Positions 52,504-63,350 of a DNA stretch of 64,000 nt are shown here, one piece after another. The position numbers and the translations under genes were made by a program. Position 1 is the stretch's first letter, and each line of letters opens with the position of its first letter. Below the pieces are notes generated by a model. It saw only the letters and a program-made list of their open reading frames with translations, did not search any database and was not told the origin of the DNA. This stretch comes from Bugulina stolonifera (lineage: Eukaryota; Bryozoa; Gymnolaemata; Cheilostomatida; Bugulidae). The stretch lies in NCBI GenBank assembly GCA_935421135.1, contig OW285187.1, forward strand, positions 21,328,429-21,392,428, given 5' to 3'.

Positions 52504-54742
52504 CCCCTTCACTGCCAAGTACTGTTTTTTTATAGACTGGCTGGTGCCGGGCATTTTTGCGAAATATATATGTATTTTAACCAATTTAAACAGAAAACGC
52601 GTTGTTTTAATTTCAGTATTTTTATTTAACAGAAATGATATAATGAATTGTGAACATAACAAGATGTATCTACAGAACGATATGTGACTATGTCTGAGTC
52701 ATTGAACACACAACCGGAGCTCAGTTGCGATAGGTTTTTAGCCTGTGATATTTTCTAAAAGAATCCGGTACTCACATAGCCACGTTGCGGCCCGCACCAT
52801 CAATACAGTCTCTGCAACCGTACCTAGTTTTTTTCCTCTTCGGGTTACTAGTAGTAAAGCTACATACAGAACAGTTTGGTTTATATTTGGGCTAAGCGTA
52901 CATCATCGAAAAATGACGTCCAGATAACCTTGCTTCAAAGGCCTCCGACCTTGGACCACGATTTACGTACTTAGTTTTTGGGAGCGCCTCACACAGTTTT
53001 TCAGCCGCTTTTCTTCTACAAGAAGCTGACCTTAGCTTTGAGTCTGGATTAGCTGCCATGTACAAGGTGTATGCATTGACTAGGGCAGATTCAACGGTAA
53101 AGTGGTATATTGCATGGTACCACTTCTGGACTTTATGCGGGTACGGGTACGTGGAGCACTTTTGATCAAACAAGTCCACACCGCCCATGTAACTGTTGTA
53201 CGAGGGTGCCACGTTAGGCTTTTTGACTTCCCTGAAACCCGTCTCTGTATTCCTACTACGAATCTCTTTCATTGTGCATCCAGTATTGTCAAGGGTTGAC
53301 AGAAAGTTCACACGAGCGGTATTATGCCAGGCGCATGCTAAGAAGTCTAGCTTCCTGTAGAACACGGGATCCTGACCTTTTTTGAGCTTGAGGTTTTTTG
53401 ATTTTATTTCCTCAAGCATCCCTTTACGGTTCACTCTAGTTGTTCCACAAGCTCCCGTGTCAGCATCTTTCAATGCTTCAAACAAAGTAGGGCTAGTATA
53501 AAACTTATCCACGTACAAACGGTGTCCACAGTTCAGATATCCGCCTCTCATCAGCTTCGTGACAACAGTTTGTGTAATGCCTACATCCACATCCTCATCT
53601 CCATTAGCCTCCTTTCCTGTGTATACATTCCAATCAAGTAAATAGCCAGTTTTTCTTTCACATAAGCACCACAGCTTTATACCCCAGCGGCATGGTTTGT
53701 TCGGAACATATTGGCGGAAATAAATCCGCCCTTTGAATCGTCGCATGGCCTCGTCAATACTAAGCTCACGCTGCAGTACATAGTATCTCTTAGCTAATGG
53801 TTTCACTATATCTAGTAGTGGAGCTATTTTGAATAGAGGGTCATAACCAGGTTGGTTACGCGGAATTCTATCTTCATTGTTGCAGAAATGTAAGAATGTA
53901 CACAGCAACTGATAGCGGTTACAAGACATTACATCCCTGAAGCTCGGTGTCTTATCTATGTCAGTCAGGGCCCAGTAAACTGCAAGTTGAGGCTTAGAAC
54001 AGAGTCTCATCATAATTTGGAGTCTCACATAGGCCTTCGTCTCTTCAACTGTGCACGGTACCCAATCATTGTATCGTAAATAAGGTGGGAGTTCTACAGG
54101 GTTGTCAAAGAATTGCACAGAGTACTCATTAGTTTTATCACACATAAGTTCAAATGCTTCTTTAGGGAAAAGCAAATAAAAGCAATCAACAGGTTCATCT
54201 AGGCTTAAATCATGTAGAAACTGTGGTCCATGTCTTCTATTGTATGAGGGACACCTAGCAGGTATGTAATTGTCATTCACATCAGAGGGAACGCGATCCC
54301 AACTCAAAACCTGCCGATCTCCAGCAGCCTGAACCCCATCCATGCTAACAACATCATCATTTTCATTATCATTATCATCATGATCATCATCTTCAGAACT
54401 AATGTTTTCAGCCTCATGTTCACTACCTGAATCATCTACTTCACTCAAATCTGAGTCAGAATCATTTGCTAAAAGTTGTGACAATTCATAACTATCAACC
54501 CTGGAACTTCTCCTAGACATAGTGTAAACAATTGGGGTCAGACTTGGTTAATATTAACTGAAAACCATCGATTTTGGAAAGTTTATTCTCTCAAGCAAAC
54601 GACCTTCACCTTTATGAAAACTTTCAGTGGAGACGCTGAAAGCTTTTGCTGAATTAACCAATCAACATCCAGATTTCGACTAAAGTCGCATACGACAGTC
54701 CACTGGGCATTCAACTAAAGTCGCACTCGACAGTGAAAGGGG
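52504..54742 (-). mobile_element. piggyBac transposon, full length
   Basis: The left end is TTAA followed by CCCCTTCACTGCCAAG. The right end is CGACAGTGAAAGGGG followed by TAAA, a TTAA site changed by one base. The inverted repeat is CCCCTT(T)CACTG. Its length (2,239 bp) and single long transposase frame are normal for piggyBac. Its ends differ from those of 44929-45996, so two piggyBac families are present. Confidence 0.85.
52772..54520 (-). pseudogene. piggyBac transposase: intact DDD core, nonsense codon before the zinc finger
   Basis: DDD transposase that excises and inserts at TTAA. The main frame (52892-54520, 542 codons) starts MSRRSSRVDSYELS with an acidic N-terminus. It keeps all three catalytic aspartates: D256 (RELSIDEAMRRFKGR), D338 (HRLYVDKFYTS) and D449 (SYMGGVDLFDQ). 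A TAG at 52892-52894 ends it after GRHFSMMYA. In the same frame another 39 codons follow to a TGA at 52772-52774. They carry the cysteine-rich C-terminal finger (PNCSVCS ... YGCRDC). One nonsense mutation therefore separates the core from the DNA-binding finger. Without it the protein would be about 582 residues. The truncated form might still make a protein, but targeting would be impaired. Confidence 0.9.
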
Positions 54743-54767
54743 TAAATGAATAGATAAGCAAGCTGAC

Positions 54768-57700
54768 TTAAAAACCTCCAAACTTTAGTAATTTAATATC
54801 ATAATGTAACTTGTCTCGATTGCATTCATGAAATTTCAGTAGTATTGTAGATGAAGAAATAGTATACAAGTCATGTGAATGGACATTTATAACATGGTAC
54901 TTGATGCTCAGTACCATCTCAACCAACATGTCAGCATCTCCATTGCATTGTTGGACTGACCACCACACATGATTTTTGATTTCCTTTATCCAGGGCAGCA
55001 GAGCCTTCTGTGCTTTTGTTGTGCACTTTTTGGTAAGAGTTTTAGCCTGGTTTTTAGTCCAGTGCCACACATCCTGTAATCAAGATTCAAAATTTGACTA
55101 GGGTTTGTTTGTTACATTTTTTGACCTTATAGCTTTTAATTGAAAATAGTCAAATACCTGGTTGTGTTCACAATCCTTGACCTGTCTCATATAGGCCGCT
55201 ATACCAAGGTGTCCATCAGTGGTAACAACCTTCAACAGAAGATCAGCCCTAGCTTTCTCCAAAAGTGATTTAGATGCTAGCTTTTCAGAGGCCGTAGCAG
55301 AAGTGGTAGATGCTGTTTCGAGCGATACAGAATGTGTGGCCAATCCTGTGTCCTAAGTCAACAAGTAAACATTGCAGTGATTATGATTATTATTCAAATA
55401 ACATGACATACACTAACGTACCAAACTTTTTTCTATTTTTTTTTAGAATTCCCACTTACAGAATCAATGAAAGTGTATGTGCAGTAGCGTGCACAGTGAC
55501 CAGGGCTGTCAAAGGGGCCATAACCTGACAGGCAGACTCCTTCATCACCTGTAACAAGATTGTAACATTAAAAACATAATTGATGTAATTGTTGATTAGA
55601 AGCAGGTAAAAGTTTGAAGTAGATTTCTGGCACTTTGCATGTACATTATGCAGTATCAAGCTTCATGGCTACAGGGACCACTATCAGTAAATCAAGGAAA
55701 ATATACCCTCTGCAGTAGATTAAACGTTATGAAAGCTTTTACCTCGTGCTTTCACCGCAGCTATTGCATTCTCAGTGCTCTTATAATATGCTTCACTGAT
55801 GGCTGGAATCACCAAACAGCATTGGTATTTGTGATACAGCTGCTTGGAAATTGTCTTTAGGTTGCATGTTTGAGCAGCCTTGTTAAATGTAGCAAAAGTT
55901 TGACCACTGAAAATATACCCAACAAATTTTGATACAAGAGATAGAATATTCAAGTAATGTTTTTCTGTCAAAATACATGCAGATGTTGACTATATTAAAA
56001 TGTTGAAAACTTGATAAAACCGAAGGTGACAAGCAATGACAAATTCACGTTAGAATAATGCTTGCAATTAGCAATACATTCCCAGCATATTTCTGCCCAA
56101 TCCGTGGCATACCTGTCCATTTAGAAACATCTGCACACTTTGCAGTGATCACCAAGCATGATCCCCAAGACTTCAAGTTTATAAACTTGAGGCTTGGATA
56201 GCGGCATGCAGAGCAACACACCTAGAAAGCCATTGCAGACTGAATATAACAATATTAATGGTACCAGTGTACAGGGACAATGACAACCGAATGTTGGAAG
56301 AAAAATATACTGCCTGTAACAGGCCTACTGAATGTCAATAGGAAAGCAAAATAGAATGGTATCTTACATTGCTAGCGAAAAGTTTTCTCATAGATGACCC
56401 AAAAACCATCCACTTTCGGTGAATCTTCAATTATAACATTTTCCTTGTAGATTACAATTATTTGAGCTGTTAGGTGTTTGCTTGCCATGATTGTCAGTAT
56501 TCATGTCCAACTCAATTGATAGAAACAATACCAAATTTGTCATTCGATTAACCAGACAACTTATTCATGCAAAACCTGGTCTAGAGTTAACAGTTTTATC
56601 AGTAAGCCAGGGATAATATCAATTAAATCTAAAGTCACCATCAATTAAATCTAAAGTTACCATTAACAATGTCATTATCATCACTTAGTTCATCCTCGCT
56701 GGGTGAGTAGTCTTCGTCAGTAGCACATGTATCTTCAGTGTGATCTGGAGACATACTAGGTTCAAACTTTGCTGAGCTGTATTCATGATCTGTGCAAGGT
56801 GGGGGAATGGTTACAGGTGCGTCTGTTTCTAGTGCATGGTTTGACGGGCCTGCAACAAGTTTTTATATAGAGGACTACATGTAGATACAATGAGAGTCAT
56901 ATGATTGCATAGGCGTACAGAAATGTGAAAAGGCATGCATAGGAGGAGAAAGGACTAACCAACTTACTGACAACACATTGAGCTTAAAAGAATAGTATAA
57001 TATATATATCAAGATATATGTAGTTTGTACATTAGCATGCAGGGGGATAGATATAGAATAAATTGATAGAACAAACAGAAACATGCGACTAAACATGCTT
57101 ATCGGATCATATAATTACAATTTCTGCCGTTAGGGGCTTACTAACAAAGCAGTGGATAGCACATGCTCGATGACATTGCTGTATTCAAGAGAAATTGAAA
57201 GTTAGCTTATACATTAGCAGGTTCATACAATTTTGCAGTTGTGAGAAAAAAACACTTTTACAGGATAGATCACTACATCAGGTGACCAAGGTTCATAAAT
57301 GAAGGTTCGAGTTTGTCGAACCTGTACTAGAGATAAGTCTACAAATTCCTCTCTAGCAAAACTCGAAACAGAAGTGGGGTCCTCTGCCGACTGCAGTATG
57401 GTTTCTGGCTTAGACTTATATACCTGCAAGTTTATAGGATACAGAAATGTCAACTGTCATCAGAACTAATTGTATGTTTGTGGGAGCTGTCTGCCAAAAA
57501 GACAAAGGACGTGAATGCACTGACTGTGGATTTGCTGATCATATGATTTCTCCATGTAGGGGTTGCATCTACCAATCATCATATGATCGATCCATGTAGG
57601 AGTTGCACCTACCAATCATTCCTTGTCAATGGCAGACAAGCTTCTCAGCAACAGGGCCAAATATTATTTCACTACAGAATGCTGATCCTAAATCAGCAAC

Positions 57701-58181
57701 ACTAAAATAAATTAATTTACTAGGCAGGCTTAACAATAAAATAGAATTATAGTTATAGTAATAATAACATATTATATAAAATAAAAACATACATAAATAT
57801 ATAAAACATATCAGTATTACTATCAGGGATATTATTATTGTTCTTAAAACTCACTGTGCTTGGGTCAGTTGTAGTACAGGTGCTGCTACAATACAATGAT
57901 GATGATTGGGCTACAGTAAAAATGGTGGGTATAGTTATAATAGTTATAGTAGGGCTATCAGTTTCTGTTGACACTCTTCTCTTCCTTCCACTTGTCCTAG
58001 TTTGTGGTTGTACAGAGTTGGGATATGGCAACTCCCCCTCTTTCACAACTACCCTCACTCCTCGACCAAATGGATGCCGGGTGAGTTGTGAAGCAGTAAA
58101 ATGTTTGCTGCACACCTGGGGTACAGAGGCACAATTAGCTAAATCCTCGAAACTGATATCGGCTCTTTTGGCACGATTAAA
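54768..58181 (-). pseudogene. THAP-linked DDE-transposase-like gene (Kolobok-like), decayed
   Basis: Exon-like blocks: 57855-58181 (C-terminal half of a THAP finger: SFEDLANCASVPQVCSKHFT), 57322-57423, 56661-56849 (acidic), 56368-56424 (RKWMVFGSSMRKLF), 56113-56221 (CCSACRYP ... SWGSCLVITAKCADVSKWTG), 55743-55906 (LVIPAISEAYYK), 55460-55548 (GYGPFDSPGHCARYCTYTF), 55158-55352 (VVTTDGHLGIAAYMRQVKDC), 54768-55073 (DVWHWTKNQ ... PWIKEIKNHVWWSVQQCNGD). Splice sites are GT-AG. The last three exons stay open, but phases fail at three upstream junctions (57322/56849, 56661/56424 and 56113/55906), and the first THAP cysteines are missing. The order matches THAP-containing transposon proteins known from fish and cnidarians, which I believe are Kolobok-type. 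The C-terminus stops early, about 25 bp from the piggyBac end. Confidence 0.65.
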
Positions 58182-58559
58182 CTATAACTTAGCTAACTCA
58201 CAATCATTTTAATTGGCAGTTTGAAGAAAATAGGTGTCCTGTCAGTAGTATCACTGTCACATGAAGCATATAAACATCTTCCCATAATTATATTAGAAAA
58301 TAAATAAATATTAGCAAGTACAACCAGGCTATCGCAATAGTTTACTGATGCTCACTAAAGAACCGTTAAGACCGCAGTGAATAAATCATGACGCTCCCAC
58401 TGAAATCCCAAATAATATTTGAAATTGCCAATTTTTTTCGTAGAATATTACTAAGGCAAAACTGAGTTTTCTAATATGGATTGGGGTACTGCAAATGACA
58501 TATTTTTCCCAATATTTACAAATACAGTTGAAAGAGCGTGTTTGCTTTCACTTTAATAG

Positions 58560-58720
58560 GAGTCCTCACACAACGGTCGCGAATACTCAACAGTCCTATT
58601 AGCGATGAAGCTGCTAATGTTAAGTGGATAGTTGCAGCTACTAGAGCTCTACACAACATCCTATCTGTTGAGAAGGACAACGCTTATGGTAGTAAAACAT
58701 TTGTTCATGCACTTTCCTAG
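58560..58720 (+). pseudogene. Harbinger-type nuclease, C-terminal exon fragment
   Basis: After an acceptor-like CTTTAATAG the frame reads GVLTQRSRILNSPISDEAAN and VKWIVAATRALHNIL. It resembles the end of PIF/Harbinger DDE nucleases (FG.L..R.RIL..PI....N....V.A...LHN.L). Upstream nuclease exons are not visible. The fragment faces the MADF gene at 58941-60737, the usual partner in such elements. Confidence 0.65.
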
Positions 58721-58940
58721 ATCAAGAATCTGCTAAAACATACTGCTAATTTTTCTCAAAGTGTTTTTTTTGTGCATACTAATTATAATTAATGAAACCA
58801 TAGAGTAGAATTGTACAAGATATTATTATTTGATATATGGATATATGAAGTTAACATATGACACTGTACTTGTATAATTAAATAGATACAATATGGATTA
58901 TACATAAAAATGTTAGGTTATATATAAATATAAATACAGT

Positions 58941-60737
58941 TTAATGGCAGTATGAGGATTCTTCCTCGAACCGACCAGCATGTTTCGTGGCAACGATCTT
59001 TTGTTGGATTTCCAACTTTAGACTGTCCTTTTCATACCCTGGTGGTATGTCCCTTATCATGTGTGCAACCAGTTGGCCAAAGAGATCATCATCTGTCAAC
59101 TCGCTTGGTGTTTTGTTAAAATACTTTTCCATCCCTTCTCTGGATGACTTGAGCTCACCTAGTATCACAGATGTAACGCTAGATGTGTCGTCTTTGATTA
59201 ATTTTCTTCTCTTGCTTCTCATGTGGCACGCATCTTCTGCGGCTGTCATCGGTGACAAGAGAGTCGAGCAGGAAGGTATGGACTCATCGGCATCAACAAA
59301 CGTAGAACGTTTTGGTGTCACTAGAGCATTAGAGACGGTTGGCCTATTGGAGATAGTTCTAGAAAAAAAACATTATGTACATTGTAGGTAGCATCTAGCC
59401 ATAGATGAAATTGACTTTTTTGTGCCTCTAGGGTGTGTAGTAGCATCCTTTAATATAACAGGTCATCTTCATAGCCAGCAAACCAAAAAATTAACTGCTT
59501 CGTAGCGCTACTTGCGGTTTTTTCTTGTTGACATCTAGCACCCAGGTCATTTGGTCATAGTACTTGTACTTTGGGGGCAAGTCAGCAGTTGCAGCACCAC
59601 TTCGTAATGCTGCTTCTTTTTTGTTTACATTTTTACGAAAGGCATCTCGTATGTTTTCCCATTCTGTCAACAACATGCTTGGATATGCAATGGTCATGTT
59701 ATATTCTTACTGAAAATTAATTATATAGTGCAATAAATACTTGCTATATGTACATGTATCTTTTTATTTTTATGCATGATTATAATTATTACAAACAATA
59801 GAATATTCAAATTTTTTTTCAATAAGTTATATACTTATTCAAATGAATATATAAACATCACACACATACATACTGTTGTGAAGACATCATACCTGACTAT
59901 TTGCACTGTACATATTACTAATACAACACATTTACATGTGCAATGACTAGACTGGACTGGAGTTACCTTCACTTGACTAAGTGACTGACTGATATTACTA
60001 TGGTAACCAAGTTTTTCATAATAACCAATACAACACCTGATTGGTCAATACTTTTCTATATTATTTTATTAGCTTAAAGTATCATGTAGCAAACCTTTTT
60101 AGAGAGTTGAATTTTAGTAACAGAAATAAAAGGATCCAATATTATTAGTGCACATAAATATATCTATTATTATTATACTCTAAAAACGTACGTATTACTT
60201 CAAGACTATTCGTCCACAGATAGACAAAAGATAGTCGAAAGGCCTATTTAGACACTGCCAAGTCCACAGTTAGACACGGCAGTCATTCAAAATACAGTCC
60301 CCGTGAATGTCCGTATAGTACTGTGCATAGCCAGACATACGAACATCACACTGTAAGTAATTTCACTGATGGATGAATATGTATGTTGTAAACCAGGTAA
60401 TGTAAATGTTCTGTTGTTATCAACTCAAATCTGCATTAGAACTCAGATTAAGATTTCAACAAAACGATGAGTTTCAGTGAAATTGAATAGCTTACAATCA
60501 CATTTTTACAACATGGGAAAAGTTACCTGTATTTGCTTGGTCCGTAATAGTATAGCCAGCTTCTATCATTCCTTCAGCAATCTCCTGCTCGGACCTGGCC
60601 TTGACACCTCTGGCATCCTTATAACTTTTATGATGTTTAACATACAGTTCTGGGCGTTGCCTCACATGCTCAATGAACAGTTCCTGCCAAGAAAGATTGG
60701 CAGGATCAACTTGAAATTCAGATTCTGAGTCTGACAT
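58941..60737 (-). CDS. MADF-BESS DNA-binding protein (Harbinger-associated type)
   Basis: Three exons: 60527-60737, 59516-59663 and 58941-59358, giving 258 residues. The MADF (Myb/SANT-like) domain occupies ~15-115: LSWQELFIEHVRQRPELYVK, KSYKDARGVKARSEQEIAEG, TEWENIRDAFRKNVNKK, PPKYKYYDQMTWVL. A BESS-like motif lies near the C-terminus (DDDLFGQLVAHMIRDIPPG ... LKLEIQQKIV). Intron 1 is GT-AG. For intron 2 only a GC-AG intron (CC / GCAAGT) keeps phase and joins KKKP to TISNRPTVSN; reading through the donor instead gives a stop after VALRSS. The frame is intact, unlike its neighbours. MADF proteins accompany PIF/Harbinger nucleases, and a nuclease fragment lies tail-to-tail downstream. A domesticated regulator is the alternative. 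Confidence 0.82.
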
Positions 60738-61239
60738 GATGATAATAACAAATTTGAATTGAATGAAAAAAGAGTCAGTGTGTGAGCAAGAAGTGAGCTC
60801 GACTACTTTTGAAATGCGTGTGAAATGTCAAGTCAATGTCAAGGTTGATCGAAGGTCCTAGATTAACCAATCAAAATTCAAGGCCATTCTTGCCAGCGGT
60901 GCTAGTGCGTGAAAACGTCCAACACAAACGAACCTTGGCCGGCCGGAATTGTACCCAGTTGCAATTGCGACCAGCTTGACCCTCAAAACCGGACCTGCCT
61001 GGCAAACCTCCACAGAATCTTGCATGTGTGGACGAACCTTAAAAGAGTTTCCCAAAGGGTTTTGTGTGACACCAAACCCTAGCCACCGGGCAAACCTAGA
61101 TACTATGCTATTGTTTATTGACAATTACCAATTTGCATAATAATCTTCAAACATATTATACTTTTTAATAATCTAATACAATATGAAAGGATATTATATG
61201 TCAGTTTTACGCAAAAAGTATGGTTAGTCACTCTGTTAC
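60738..61239. other. Upstream region of the MADF gene
   Basis: 60860-61100 has higher GC than its surroundings and probably contains the promoter and perhaps a transposon end. I could not match it to an inverted partner left of 58560. Confidence 0.4.
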
Positions 61240-61690
61240 TGTCCTAGTTACTGTCTGGGTCAATAACTATGACCTTGGCTCTTTTGGGTTTAGGCTGATC
61301 TACTTCATTATCTGATGAGGTGTGCTGTCTGGGTTTTAACTCTTTTACCCATAGCTTAGAGTGTGAATTCGGTGAAAGTTCTTTTGGTAAGTCACTGTAA
61401 TGGTTGTGTGCATTTACAGTCATCCATCACATTTATCACAGCCTTATTGTGGTGGCTCAGTGTTGCTGTCGTTAATATATCCAATCCACCTTGCTCTATA
61501 GGTGAATAGCGTCTTCTTGTGGATATGACTTGGCACTTGACTTCACCACTTTGGAGGAAGAAAAATACCCCTCTAAATATTTTTCTTGGGATATGGCCCA
61601 CAATGAGAAGCCCAGAGTTCTTTAGTGCTACACTGTAAAAGGTCATGGGCATTTCCAGGTTCCTGTTGCGTCTAAAATTAAAATCGCACA
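61240..61690 (-). pseudogene. HIRAN-like domain exon and C-terminal tail, frameshifted
   Basis: After the acceptor TAATTTTAG (minus strand, exon from about 61670) one frame reads TQQEPGNAHDLL. A one-base slip near 61640 moves to the frame reading YSVALKNSGLLIVGHIPRKI, VFFFLQSGEVKCQVISTRRR, QGGLDI. This resembles HIRAN-like domains of uncharacterised invertebrate ORFs (EPGNPHD..AVA...G..VGH(I/L)P...S). A further open block (61245-61370, SPNSHSKLWVKELKPRQ ... KPKRAKVIVIDPDSN, stop) may be its last exon. It is too broken to be functional. Confidence 0.55.
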
Positions 61691-61918
61691 ATGAGTGTGA
61701 TAATACATGTACATGTAAATAATATGAAATATCGATATTTGATATGCTGAAGTACTGTAATCGATTCATTCATTATCATGAAATTAATATTATACTGTTT
61801 TTTGTGTGACAAAGAACAAACTAGCGCTTTTGATGACTCACAAGTCGCACTTTCTCACAATGATAAACTGAAGAACTGCACAAAACAAAAATAAAAATCG
61901 AGTTGAAATGCCGATTTC

Positions 61919-63350
61919 TCATGTGATTGTCGCGAAATAATGCCATTTGGCATGCATTCCAAAATCCTCCTGATAGTGCATGAGGTTGCAAAATACTTTG
62001 AATAATTTGTACTGTTCTGGATAGCCGTCGGTGAAGTAGTGGATCAAATTAATACCTGGGAGCAGGGATTTTACCTTGGGAATGAGAACTCTCAACATGG
62101 TGTATACTGCCAATTGGTAATGTTGCATGTAATCACTGATATTGGCGTATGATAAGTGCAGTAGTTTTTTTTCTGATGATTTGTAATGCGCAACGATGGG
62201 ATGTACGGTTGGCTCTAGATTGTTCCAGTGGAACGATTGTCCTGCGTCCTGAACTACAAATGCGGAGTCCATCTGGGTGATTACCTCTAAATTGTTTAGA
62301 TCTGATTTTAGGTGCATCAGATGGTCTGGCTGTTTTTCTTTTATAAAGTGGTGTGCACTTAGCTCGTCAACTTTCTCACAGATCTTTTTGACCAGCTCAC
62401 TCACAGTTGTTTGGGACTTGGCTAACTTTGATCTATCTGTAGTTACCTATTGACCATATGGCAGCTCATCTTGTCCCTCAAACTGGTTAGCTTCGAAGAG
62501 TTCTTTGACTTTTTTTCAACGGTTTATCTACCCGGACATTTTGAGCATTTATGTAGCCTACAGTCACTATTCTCTTTGCTACACACAAGCATGTCAATCA
62601 CTTCAGTGTAGTGTTCTATACCTGAGATTTTTCTACCAAAGATTTGAAATACACAGAATGGGCACCATTAGCGGTCACAGTTTCGCAGTGCCTTGTCCGC
62701 AGTTCACAGAATATGGAGAGCTTTATGTGGTTGACCATGTCCTCATGTTTCTGGCAAAAATGGGAATACGGTTCTGAGAGGTTGCAGAGTATTAGCCTCT
62801 GTTCTGACTATTGTCTTACCATCAGCCAGACGATTAGACCGAACTTGCTTTGCTCCGGGCATTATCCATACAAACTCGCTTTCTGTATAAAATTATGCAA
62901 CAGCTTCTCGCACCTCTGGTTTTAATTCTGTTCGACTTGTTTGGAACTGGTGGCTCACCCATTATACCCTTGGATCTTTTTACCTCTTTAGCAGACTTAA
63001 CTTGTCTCTCAGACACGTGAATCTTTTTCATAATTTTGTCGCAAGACCATGACATGGACAAAAGTGTTTGTCGGCCTAATTGCTCTCCCGTTGGGCTGAT
63101 TTTGATCTTTTTTCTTTGATATCAGAAACCAATATGCTGAAGTAATATGTTCTTCCATCTTGGTCCTCTAGCATATGCGCCTTTATGGAGTCCTTGATTT
63201 TATACTCAATACCCTTTCTCGGCTTCTCTGCCTTTTTCTCTGCTTATTCAAGCCTTCTTCTCTTAAGGAGTTTTAAAACATCTTCAGGTTTTATTGGTAA
63301 GACCACGGATGCTAGTGACTCATTCAACTCGGACAAGCTATGCTCTAGTT
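61919..63350 (-). pseudogene. Remnant of an uncharacterised transposon-encoded protein family
   Basis: Pieces in order on the minus strand: VREAVA.FYTESEFVWIMPGA (~62870), VIDMLV then a cysteine cluster SKENSDCRLHKCSKCPG (~62540-62600), and a 161-codon open frame at 61919-62404. That frame holds QMDSAFVVQDAGQSFHWNNL, PTVHPIVAHYK, ISDYMQHYQLAVYTML and FTDGYPEQYKLFKVFCNLMH. These motifs (aspartate followed by QSxHW, HP, S/TDGxxxQYK) recur in unannotated repetitive ORFs of arthropods, cnidarians and fish that look like DDE-type transposases. Several stops and frameshifts occur, and the usual HGKxxxDGxGG segment after FATIT is missing. I cannot name the superfamily. Confidence 0.55.

Noticed and set aside
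54768..63350. A single large novel multi-gene system spanning the right end
   Set aside because: The pieces belong to different transposon families, with separate orientations, lesions and ends; nothing ties them into one unit.
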